Below are positions 1 through 5,373 of a stretch of DNA of 5,373 bases, one piece after another. Source of the DNA: Aquificaceae bacterium (GTDB lineage: Bacteria; Aquificota; Aquificia; Aquificales; Aquificaceae). Position numbers and translations under genes: made by a program. Position 1 is the first letter of the stretch; each line of letters opens with the position of its first letter. The stretch covers positions 1 through 5,373 of the forward strand of contig WFOY01000022.1 in NCBI GenBank assembly GCA_015487835.1, read 5' to 3'. Under the pieces are notes generated by a model, which did no database searches, was not told where the DNA came from, and saw only the letters and a program-made list of their open reading frames with translations.

Positions 1-321
1 AGCTTCAGGGTCTTCACCGAGAAGGGGGCTGAGTTCGAGTCCGAGTTCCTCGTCTTAGCGACGGGTTTCCACAGGTTCGATATAGAGGGTCTTGGGGTCA
101 AGGTGGTGGACAACCCAAGATCCCCAAAGCCTGGAAGGGTGATGGTGGTCCACGACGGAAACTACAGGGTCAGGGACGGACTCTACGTGGTAGGCCTCCT
201 CGCTGGGGTTAGCTCCATGTTCACAGCGGCGGCGGGATCAGGCGTTCAAGTGGCCATAGACATACTCTCTACCTGGGCAGGCAAACCGATCGTCATACAT
301 GACGTCCCGCCGGAAGGTTGA
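1..321 (+). CDS. FAD-dependent pyridine nucleotide-disulfide oxidoreductase, thioredoxin-reductase-like (C-terminal part, 5' end outside window)
   Basis: The frame is open from base 1, so the gene starts upstream; 106 codons are visible, ending in TGA. The visible part looks like the C-terminal end of a two-dinucleotide-fold flavoprotein. Residues 16-23 (FLVLATGF) are the strand-turn that ends the NAD(P)H domain in this superfamily. Residues 59-69 (DGLYVVGLLAG) occupy the place of the C-terminal FAD-binding motif. They are followed by an Ala/Gly-rich helix (AAAGSGVQVAIDIL) that packs on the flavin. Family knowledge places such proteins in the cytoplasm, moving electrons from NAD(P)H through FAD to a disulfide or another acceptor. 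The redox-active Cys pair, if present, would lie upstream and cannot be checked. The usual Asp of the GD motif is replaced by Leu here. The stop overlaps the start of the next membrane-protein gene by 4 nt, suggesting co-translation. The substrate is unknown. Confidence 0.8.
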   Translation, partial: SFRVFTEKGAEFESEFLVLATGFHRFDIEGLGVKVVDNPRSPKPGRVMVVHDGNYRVRDGLYVVGLLAGVSSMFTAAAGSGVQVAIDILSTWAGKPIVIHDVPPEG

Positions 322-1193
322 AGCTAAAGCTTCTCACAGGCCTACTCATAAGCTCCGCCTTCTTTGCGGTTCTGGTCTGGGTAGTTCCCCTGGATCGGGT
401 GATAGGTGACCTTAAGGCCCTCACTCCGGGAATAGCTGTGGCCTCCTTCCTCTTTTATTCGGCGAGCCACATCACGAGGTCGCTGAGGTGGAAGGTTATA
501 CTGAGAGACATAAACCTGCTGGATGTAACCCTGATAAACTCTGCCAACGTGTTTCTCAACAACCTGCTCCCCGCGAGAACAGGGGATCTGAGCTGGTTCT
601 ACTACGCGAATAAAATTGGTGTGAGCCTTAAAGTGTCCCTCTGGTCCTTCTTTGTGGCGAGGGTGTACGACCTCATGGGGATGATCTTCACCTTAGCTGT
701 TAGCCTTCTGTTTCTCAAAGATCCCTTCCTGGGTCTTCTGGGTGTCTCCGCCTGCATTTTCCTGGTGATCGTGGTTCCTAAAGCCTACCTGGTCCTGCCC
801 GAAAGGGGTAGGTTGTCTGATCTGAGAGGTTTCTTAAAGGAGAACCTCACCCTATCCCTGTCCCTCAAGGTGGCCTCCCTATCAACGGCGACCTTCTTAC
901 TCAAGTTCGCGTCCGTGTACCTTCTAACCTCCCAGATCTGGGGGATGGACCTCGTCAGGTCTGTAGCAGCCTTCACAGGGGGAGAGCTTACGACGGTGCT
1001 TCCCCTCCACGGCGTAGCCGGCTACGGGACTTACGAGACGGGATTTCTCGTCCCTTTGAGATCCCTCGGCGTCGATATAGAGACAGGTATAAGGGCAGGC
1101 TTTCTTGCCCACTCCTTCCTTTTACTCTCCTCGGCCCTCTGGGGGATCCCCTCTATAGCCTTCCTGCATACTCTCTCTCGTAGATCTCGTTGA
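318..1193 (+). CDS. Lysylphosphatidylglycerol synthase transmembrane-region / UPF0104 family (flippase-like) membrane protein
   Basis: This is a 291-residue, strongly hydrophobic protein with roughly seven to eight predicted membrane segments. Family landmarks appear in the usual order: an RSLRW motif at 54-58, NNLLPARTGD at 81-90 (the conserved proline/arginine/glycine loop), FVARVYDLMGM at 112-122 (the family's R-x-x-D helix), and LPLHGVAGYGTYE at 228-240 (the glycine-rich re-entrant-like loop). These match the membrane domain shared by MprF-type flippases and many stand-alone UPF0104 proteins. There is no soluble lysyl-transferase domain, so lysyl-PG synthesis is not implied. Stand-alone members are thought to move lipids or lipid-linked compounds across the inner membrane, but the substrate here is unknown. 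The start is a TTG that shares TTGA with the upstream stop. It is the first possible start after an in-frame stop at 300-302, and it gives a basic-then-hydrophobic N-terminus. The last 41 nt overlap the end of dxr on the other strand. Confidence 0.82.
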   Translation: MKLKLLTGLLISSAFFAVLVWVVPLDRVIGDLKALTPGIAVASFLFYSASHITRSLRWKVILRDINLLDVTLINSANVFLNNLLPARTGDLSWFYYANKIGVSLKVSLWSFFVARVYDLMGMIFTLAVSLLFLKDPFLGLLGVSACIFLVIVVPKAYLVLPERGRLSDLRGFLKENLTLSLSLKVASLSTATFLLKFASVYLLTSQIWGMDLVRSVAAFTGGELTTVLPLHGVAGYGTYETGFLVPLRSLGVDIETGIRAGFLAHSFLLLSSALWGIPSIAFLHTLSRRSR

Positions 1194-2298
1194 CCTTCCT
1201 CCTGGCCCACTCCACGGCATCTAAAATGTCGTCAACGGTCTCCGGGTCGGGTATGTTCACCTCGGAGAGGGTCCTCTCGATCAGGTCCACTATGTCAAGG
1301 AATCCTATCTTCTCATCCAGGAATAGGTTTACGGCCTCCTCATCGGCCCCGACGAGTACCGGCACGTACGCACCTCCCATCTCACCCACCCATCTGGCCA
1401 GGTAGAGAGCCCTGAACTTTTCCTGATCGACAGGCTCAAACTCTATAGGTGAGAGGGAGACGAGGTCGGACCTGCCGAAGGGGGAGGCCTTCCTCTCCGG
1501 GTAGAAGAGTGCGTAGAGTATGGGCACCCTCATGTCCGTTGCGGAGGTGTGCATGATGAACGTCCCGTCCACCAGCTCGACGATCCCGTGAACAACGCTC
1601 TGGGGATGTATGATCACCTTAACGGTGTCAAGATCCAGGTCAAAGAGGTTCACAGCCTCGAGCATCTCAAAGCCTTTGTTCATAAGAGTGGCTGAGTCCA
1701 CCGTTATCTTGGCACCCATGTTCCAGCGGGGGTGGTTGAGGGCCTGATCCTTGGTGGCGGTCCTCATCTCCTCGAGGGTCCAGTTCCTGAAGGGTCCTCC
1801 GGATGCGGTCAGGTAAACGGTCCTCACTTCGGCCCTGTTTACCTTTTCAAGGATCTGGAATAGGGCGTTGTGCTCGCTGTCAACGGGTATTATCCTGTTC
1901 CTGGACTTTCTGACCATGTCCCCCAAGCATATTAGGGACTCCTTGTTAGAGGCAAGGAGGGTCTTCCCCTCCTTGAGGGTGTAGTAGGCAGGCTTTATAC
2001 CGCTTACCCCGGAGACCGCGTTCATCACTCTGTCTGCCAGCGATATGGCTGCCATCAGACCCTCATCGCCCTTCATATACTCGGTCCCATCCGGGAGGGA
2101 GGATATCCAGTCCTTATCAGGTTCCTCGTAGCTCACCACGATCTTAGGCCTGAACTTTACAGCCTGCTCGAGGAGCCTGTCCGAGGAACGCCTTGCCACG
2201 AGGGCCACGAGATCTATCTCATCAGGAAACCTCTCAACCACCTCAAGGGTTTGGGTTCCAACGGATCCGGTGGACCCGAGAACCGCTATCCTCATCAT
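1153..2298 (-). CDS. dxr: 1-deoxy-D-xylulose 5-phosphate reductoisomerase
   Basis: A 381-residue enzyme of normal family length (E. coli Dxr is about 398). It converts DXP to 2-C-methyl-D-erythritol 4-phosphate with NADPH and a divalent metal, the committed step of the MEP isoprenoid pathway in the cytoplasm. Motifs are complete: the NADPH-binding loop LGSTGSVGTQT at 7-17; LASNKESL at 115-122; PVDSEHNA at 138-145, where D140 and E142 are metal ligands; TASGGPF at 164-170; NHPRWNMGAKITVDSAT at 188-204; and NKGFE at 207-211, with E211 as third metal ligand. HPQSVVHG at 231-238 and DMRVPI at 255-260 are also typical. The start is one of two tandem ATG codons; an in-frame TAA a few codons upstream rules out a longer form. 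No Shine-Dalgarno is evident upstream. The nearest same-strand gene, the protease, ends 93 nt upstream. Its 3' end overlaps the membrane gene convergently. Downstream neighbours often seen with dxr, such as rseP, are absent. Confidence 0.97.
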   Translation of the reverse strand: MMRIAVLGSTGSVGTQTLEVVERFPDEIDLVALVARRSSDRLLEQAVKFRPKIVVSYEEPDKDWISSLPDGTEYMKGDEGLMAAISLADRVMNAVSGVSGIKPAYYTLKEGKTLLASNKESLICLGDMVRKSRNRIIPVDSEHNALFQILEKVNRAEVRTVYLTASGGPFRNWTLEEMRTATKDQALNHPRWNMGAKITVDSATLMNKGFEMLEAVNLFDLDLDTVKVIIHPQSVVHGIVELVDGTFIMHTSATDMRVPILYALFYPERKASPFGRSDLVSLSPIEFEPVDQEKFRALYLARWVGEMGGAYVPVLVGADEEAVNLFLDEKIGFLDIVDLIERTLSEVNIPDPETVDDILDAVEWARRKVNEIYEREYAGRL

Positions 2299-2319
2299 GA
2301 CTGTTATATTTTATTTCCT
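2299..2319. promoter_or_regulatory. AT-rich spacer between divergent start codons, possible leaderless-type promoter for dxr
   Basis: This 21-nt tract is nearly all A/T in an otherwise G+C-rich window and separates the dxr ATG from a divergent ATG. Read on the minus strand it contains TAAAAT and TATAAC, both -10-like hexamers lying within about 4-10 nt of the dxr start. No good -35 hexamer at 17 nt and no purine-rich ribosome site is visible in either direction. A transcript starting at or next to the dxr ATG (leaderless) would fit; read-through from the protease gene is the alternative. This is inference from base composition and position only. Confidence 0.28.
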
Positions 2320-2493
2320 ATGATCTTAAGCTGCCTGTTTATGTTCATACTTGGGTTCATACTGGGTTTTCTCACCGCCCTAGCCCTGATCTTAGGCGTG
2401 GCCCTGATCCCGGTTATACTCCTGATAGCCCTTGGGATCCTTGTTTGGGGTTACTACAGACACAGAAAGAACCTTCCTGATGAGAGGCCTTAG
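2320..2493 (+). CDS. Possible small hydrophobic membrane protein (57 aa), unrecognised
   Basis: I do not recognise this family. From the ATG at 2320 the product is 57 residues: about 45 almost uninterrupted hydrophobic residues, enough for two membrane spans with a turn near the LGVALIP segment, then a basic, polar tail (YYRHRKNLPDERP) typical of a cytoplasmic end. A FILGFILGF repeat sits in the first span; the two Leu codons differ (CTT, CTG). The frame is open upstream to 2251, but that stretch is antisense to the 5' end of dxr and encodes unremarkable residues, so the ATG at 2320 is preferred. Against it: no Shine-Dalgarno, only 21 nt to the dxr start, and its last 102 nt are antisense to the protease 3' end. 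For it: plausible membrane topology, including in the part that overlaps no gene. Function unknown. Confidence 0.45.
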   Translation: MILSCLFMFILGFILGFLTALALILGVALIPVILLIALGILVWGYYRHRKNLPDERP

Positions 2494-3867
2494 CAGAAGA
2501 AGGACCAATATAATAAGGGTCTGGACAGACCCCGTCGAGCAACCTCCTCCTCCGCCGCCACCTCTTGACCTTGAAGGTTCTGTGGCCTGGGGATCCCTCA
2601 CAGCACCAGATACGGACCCGTATAGGTCTATGTAGCCGCCGCTCCTCACCTTACCGGACAGGGACTGGACTGAGGTCACGTTAGTCAGGACTGTTGCCTC
2701 GATCGAGGGTATGTCCATGTTAGGGTAGAGGGCTCTGATCATGGCCACCTCGCCGGCTACAAAGGCGGTGGCTATGGAGGTCCCTGCAAAGTAGCTGTAG
2801 GTGTTTCCAAGGCTTGTGGTAAGAACGCTTCTGCCGTCGGCGTCAAAACCTCCCGGCGCGCCCACGTCCACCGTCTTCTCGCCGTAGTTTGAGAAGCTGG
2901 ACAGGCTCCCGTCCGAGTCCACCGAGGCGACGCTTATGAGGTTGGTGTAGTCCCCCGTGAGGGAAGCAGGGTAGACTGGATAGGTGTCCGTGTTCACACC
3001 CTCGTTCCCAGCGGCGGCTATGATCATGACGCCCCTCCGGAGGGCGTACTCTATGGCGTCCCTAAAGGCTGTCGTGTCTATCTGATCGGGGCACCCGCCC
3101 CAGCCCGCAGGGCAGGTCCCCAGACTCAGGTTTATGACCTTCGCCCCGTTGTCGACCGCGTACTTTACGCCAGCTACCAGACCCAGCGTCGTCCCAGAAC
3201 CGTCAGCACCGAGTATCTTCACGGCCATGATCTTGGCCCGCCAGCAGATACCGGCAACACCCTCAGAGTTGTTTCCCACAGCACCAACGATCCCAGCCAC
3301 AGCCGTGCCGTGCCCGTTGTCGTCCATAGGGTCCCCGTCGTCGTTCACGAAGTCGTAGCCGTAGCAGTCGTCCTTGTAACCGTTGTTGTCGTCGTCAACA
3401 CCCTGTCTCCCAGAGCACTCGGCTTCGTTCCTCCACAGGTTGTCCTTAAGATCCACGTGGTCGTAGTCCACACCTGTGTCGAGGATAGCTACGACAACGG
3501 TCTGGCATTCCGTGTTGAGATCCCAGGCCTTCTCGGCCCTTACCATGGGAAGGCCCCACTGGTCCTGATACTTTGGGTCGTTGGGAACCCTGAAGGCCCT
3601 CAGCTCAACATCGGGAACCACGTACTCGACGGACGGATGGGTGGAGAGGTGCCTAAGACCTTCTAGGGGCATTCTGACCAGGAGGTAGGGTCCGTACCTT
3701 TTCACTATCTCGTACCCAGAGGGAGGTTCCTCCCCCTCGGACCTCAGCTTAATTATATAGTCGGACCCAAAGGGGAGGGTCCAGGCCATGAGGATACCTA
3801 CAAGAACCTCAACAGCAAGCCTATAAGGGTCCCAGGGAACAGTCCCAGCAGGATCACTCCGAAGCAT
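2392..3867 (-). CDS. Subtilisin-like serine protease (S8 family) with propeptide and CTERM-like C-terminal sorting signal
   Basis: A 491-residue S8-family protease, counted from the ATG at 3867. Residues about 36-93 look like an inhibitor-I9-type propeptide (YIIKLR ... VEYVVPDVELRAF). The catalytic domain follows: Asp130 in AILDTGVD, a calcium-loop-like acidic stretch at 157-172, His186 in NGHGTAVAG, oxyanion Asn288 in AAAGNEG, and Ser364 in GTSIATAFVAG. Cysteines at 121, 151, 168, 208, 252 and 259 could form disulfides after export. The end has an Arg/Ser linker, seven Gly (436-442), Cys443, a short hydrophobic run (451-463) and basic residues (460-465), then an unusual 26-residue polar tail. 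The start is uncertain. ATG 3867 overlaps nuoN by 70 nt but includes a hydrophobic segment (17-33) that could serve for export. ATG 3789 lies 8 nt after the nuoN stop with a TAGGT site, giving 465 residues without an obvious signal peptide. It probably acts outside the cytoplasmic membrane; substrate unknown. Confidence 0.92.
   Translation of the reverse strand: MLRSDPAGTVPWDPYRLAVEVLVGILMAWTLPFGSDYIIKLRSEGEEPPSGYEIVKRYGPYLLVRMPLEGLRHLSTHPSVEYVVPDVELRAFRVPNDPKYQDQWGLPMVRAEKAWDLNTECQTVVVAILDTGVDYDHVDLKDNLWRNEAECSGRQGVDDDNNGYKDDCYGYDFVNDDGDPMDDNGHGTAVAGIVGAVGNNSEGVAGICWRAKIMAVKILGADGSGTTLGLVAGVKYAVDNGAKVINLSLGTCPAGWGGCPDQIDTTAFRDAIEYALRRGVMIIAAAGNEGVNTDTYPVYPASLTGDYTNLISVASVDSDGSLSSFSNYGEKTVDVGAPGGFDADGRSVLTTSLGNTYSYFAGTSIATAFVAGEVAMIRALYPNMDIPSIEATVLTNVTSVQSLSGKVRSGGYIDLYGSVSGAVRDPQATEPSRSRGGGGGGGCSTGSVQTLIILVLLLLRPLIRKVLSVSVVTPNKDPKGYQEYNRDQGHA
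2542..2562 (-). other. Polyglycine stretch preceding a single Cys in the protease C-terminal signal
   Basis: Seven consecutive glycine codons (mixed GGT, GGC and GGA) encode residues 436-442 of the protease, directly before Cys443. The mixture of synonymous codons suggests selection on the glycine run rather than a slipped trinucleotide repeat. It matches the small-residue spacer seen before the hydrophobic part of several bacterial CTERM sorting signals (GlyGly-CTERM, MYXO-CTERM, Synerg-CTERM types). I cannot assign it to one of these by eye. Confidence 0.55.
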
Positions 3868-5189
3868 GTCACCACCAAGGTAAGGGACTCTCCCGCCGAG
3901 ACCTCCACACCTCCATACCCTCTCTCCTTATCGTGCAGAAACATGTAAACTATAACCTTTATGTAGTAACCCGCCGATATCACGCTCGCAAGGGCGAACA
4001 GGACAGCCAACGGGAACATCTCGATCTTTACAAGACCCATGAATATGGCCAGCTTTCCCACGAAGACAGCCATCGGGGGTATGCCTATGAGGGCAAACAG
4101 GAATAGGGCGAGCATCGAGGCGAGAACGGGATGTTCCCTGAAGAGGCCTTTGAAGTCCGTGAAGCTGTGGGTCCACCCCTCCTTCTTCTCCAGTACGGAG
4201 AGCACCGTGAAGGCCCCCAGGGTGGCTACGGCGTAGGCCACTACGTAGAATAGGAGCGCCGAGATCAGGACCCTGTCCACTGAGGTGAGGGCGACCGTGA
4301 AGTAGCCCGCGTGGGCTATGGAGGAGTAAGCGAGGAGCCTCTTCACACTCCTCTGGACGTAAGCCATCAGGTTTCCGTAAAACATGGAGGCCACGGCTAT
4401 CACAGCGAGGACCACCTTCCAGGAGGGTAATGTGGAGAAGAGGTATATGGTCAGCTTCACGAACAGGAAGTAAACCCCTATCTTGGGAACGGTGGCCAGG
4501 AACGAGGTGGTGGGTGTGGGTGCTCCCTCGTAGGCGTCGGGTGTCCAGAAGTGGAAGGGCACCGCCGATACCTTGAGGGCTAAGGCGGATATGAGGAACA
4601 AGACCCCAAGGGCGAATATGGGATCTCCCGTGTTCTTAGCGGAGAGGGTTATGGTCCCTGTGGAACCGTAAACGAGGGCCGATCCTAAGACGAACATGGA
4701 GGTTCCCGTGGTTCCTATTACCAGGTACTTGAAGGCCCCCTCCTTCGATAGGTACTCCCTCCTGAACAGGCCCACGAGTATGTACATGGTTATCGAGGCG
4801 AGCTCAAGGCCGACGAATACGATCGCCAGGTTCTCGGAGGAGATCATGACCATGAAGCCGAGCAGAGCTATCAGGTAGAGGTAGGGTATCTCCCCATAAG
4901 GGGATCCCTTCTTGGAGAAGTAGTCGTAAGAAGAGATCAGGACAAGCCCAGTCACAGCTATCATCAAGAACTTGGCCAATAGGTTGTAGCCGTCCACCGA
5001 GAACCCGTCGAAGAGGGTCCTAGCCGGGTAGTTGACGAAGAAGACGGAGAAGGCTGAGGCCACTAAGACTAAGAAGGCAACCAAGCTCAGCGTTCTCTGG
5101 TGGCGTTCCTTCATGAGTATCTCGAGGGTAAACACCAGAAGTACCCCGATAGATAGCACCAGCTCTGGAAGCAGGGCGTTCCAGTTCAC
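3798..5189 (-). CDS. nuoN: NADH-quinone oxidoreductase subunit N
   Basis: A 463-residue, highly hydrophobic protein of the Mrp-antiporter-like family, close to the usual NuoN length (E. coli 485), with about 13-14 membrane segments. It is one of the proton-pumping membrane subunits of respiratory complex I. The diagnostic segment is at 212-224 (FHFWTPDAYEGAP), followed by the TSFLATVPK helix. Residues expected for the proton path are present: Glu129 in VGLELAS, Lys206 in ALALKVS, Lys236 in ATVPKIG, and Lys379 in FVGKLAIF. These appear to correspond to E. coli E133, K217, K247 and K395. The start is GTG at 5189, 2 nt after the nuoM stop and 6 nt after a GGGAGG ribosome site, so translation is probably coupled to nuoM. 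The order nuoM-nuoN is the standard end of a nuo operon. The TAG stop is followed closely by, or overlaps, the protease start. Confidence 0.96.
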   Translation of the reverse strand: MNWNALLPELVLSIGVLLVFTLEILMKERHQRTLSLVAFLVLVASAFSVFFVNYPARTLFDGFSVDGYNLLAKFLMIAVTGLVLISSYDYFSKKGSPYGEIPYLYLIALLGFMVMISSENLAIVFVGLELASITMYILVGLFRREYLSKEGAFKYLVIGTTGTSMFVLGSALVYGSTGTITLSAKNTGDPIFALGVLFLISALALKVSAVPFHFWTPDAYEGAPTPTTSFLATVPKIGVYFLFVKLTIYLFSTLPSWKVVLAVIAVASMFYGNLMAYVQRSVKRLLAYSSIAHAGYFTVALTSVDRVLISALLFYVVAYAVATLGAFTVLSVLEKKEGWTHSFTDFKGLFREHPVLASMLALFLFALIGIPPMAVFVGKLAIFMGLVKIEMFPLAVLFALASVISAGYYIKVIVYMFLHDKERGYGGVEVSAGESLTLVVTCFGVILLGLFPGTLIGLLLRFL

Positions 5190-5191
5190 AG

Positions 5192-5373
5192 CTAGCCTCC
5201 CAGAACCATCCTGGCCGTGTGGGTGAATATCTTAACGAAGGGGGACGGATAGAGCCCCATTATGAAGGCCACCGCGAGTATGGTCACGAAGGGTATGAAG
5301 TGGTGGACCTCCAAGTCTTTAAGGGTTTTCCACTTGGTCCTTCTCTCGTCTGTTATGGTCTCCTCCTCGAGCA
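5192..5373 (-). CDS. nuoM: NADH-quinone oxidoreductase subunit M (C-terminal 60 residues, 5' end outside window)
   Basis: The frame is open to the right edge of the window and ends in TAG. The visible protein has a charged loop (LEEETITDERRTKWKTLKDL), then the last membrane helix (FIPFVTILAVAFIMGLYPSPF) and a short tail ending in MVLGG. The helix with G-x-YPSPF is typical of the C-terminal end of NuoM/NuoL-type antiporter-like subunits. The position immediately before nuoN makes nuoM the natural choice over nuoL. The role is proton translocation in complex I. Its last codons contain the ribosome-binding site of nuoN. The assignment relies partly on gene order because most of the protein lies outside the window. 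Confidence 0.88.
   Translation of the reverse strand, partial: LEEETITDERRTKWKTLKDLEVHHFIPFVTILAVAFIMGLYPSPFVKIFTHTARMVLGG
5196..5201 (-). promoter_or_regulatory. Shine-Dalgarno site for nuoN, inside the nuoM 3' end
   Basis: The minus strand reads GGGAGG six bases before the GTG start of nuoN. The motif lies within the last codons of nuoM, so it supports the GTG start choice and translational coupling of the two subunits. Confidence 0.75.

Noticed and set aside
785..1112. Two overlapping minus-strand open frames within the flippase-like gene
   Set aside because: Both are antisense to conserved membrane-protein codons, have charged low-complexity products and no start signals.
1190..1405. 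A 71-codon + strand open frame antisense to the dxr 3' end
   Set aside because: The dxr reading on the other strand is strongly conserved and full length; the Ser/Thr-rich product looks like a shadow translation.
2344..2367. Tandem 12-bp imperfect repeat, considered as a regulator binding site or iteron
   Set aside because: It is exactly in phase with the small + strand ORF and encodes FILG twice, so a protein-level repeat is the simpler reading, and only two copies exist.
2299..2391. Search for an intrinsic terminator after the protease
   Set aside because: No GC-rich hairpin followed by a T-run on the minus strand could be found; only the short AT tract next to dxr.
2542..2562. Trinucleotide microsatellite with possible phase variation
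   Set aside because: The units are mixed glycine codons, not a pure repeat, and any slippage in steps of three would not shift the frame.
3310..3666. A 118-codon + strand open frame antisense to the protease, rich in valine
   Set aside because: It lies wholly inside the protease gene, whose catalytic Asp, His and calcium-loop codons explain the sequence; the Val-rich reading is the complement of Asp/Asn codons (GAC, AAC).
3928..4236. Open frames on both strands within nuoN
   Set aside because: nuoN is intact with all key residues; the alternate products resemble no protein and have no ribosome sites.
4696..5226. Two + strand open frames antisense to the 5' half of nuoN and the nuoM end
   Set aside because: Lys/Thr/Ser-rich products are typical shadow readings of a hydrophobic membrane gene.

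Overview
The window is a densely packed stretch of a bacterial chromosome. The bacterial assignment rests on three things: a DXP-pathway isoprenoid gene (dxr), nuoM/nuoN-type complex I subunits, and a Shine-Dalgarno-led gene start. The DNA is moderately G+C rich by eye, and arginine (AGG) and isoleucine (ATA) codons are used freely in all genes. That codon style is common in thermophilic bacteria, but the phylum cannot be fixed from the sequence alone. No mobile element, RNA gene, CRISPR array or clear hairpin terminator is visible. Codon style does not change between genes in a way that suggests recent transfer.

Layout, left to right. Positions 1-1193 (+ strand) hold the 3' end of a thioredoxin-reductase-like flavoprotein. 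It overlaps by 4 nt a gene for a multi-pass membrane protein of the lysylphosphatidylglycerol synthase TM / UPF0104 (flippase-like) family. Positions 1153-2298 (- strand) hold dxr, which meets the membrane gene tail to tail with a 41-nt coding overlap. Positions 2299-2319 form an AT-rich spacer of 21 nt between the dxr start codon and a divergent start codon. Positions 2320-2493 (+ strand) may encode a 57-residue, very hydrophobic protein. Positions 2392-5373 (- strand) hold, in transcription order, the 3' end of nuoM, then nuoN, then a secreted-type subtilisin-family protease.

How the genes relate: nuoM and nuoN encode the proton-pumping antiporter-like membrane subunits of NADH:quinone oxidoreductase and are tightly coupled (2-nt gap, SD inside nuoM). 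The protease follows nuoN directly, so it probably rides on the end of a nuo transcript. It carries a C-terminal glycine run, a lone Cys, a short hydrophobic stretch and basic residues, which resembles a CTERM protein-sorting signal. dxr supplies the MEP/DXP isoprenoid pathway, and so potentially the quinone side chain used by complex I, though that link is only inference.

The least ordinary region is about 2299-2500. There the protease's unusual hydrophilic tail, a possible new small membrane protein in exactly opposed codon register, and an SD-less dxr start are crowded together. I see no convincing multi-gene new system; most of the window is recognisable housekeeping material.
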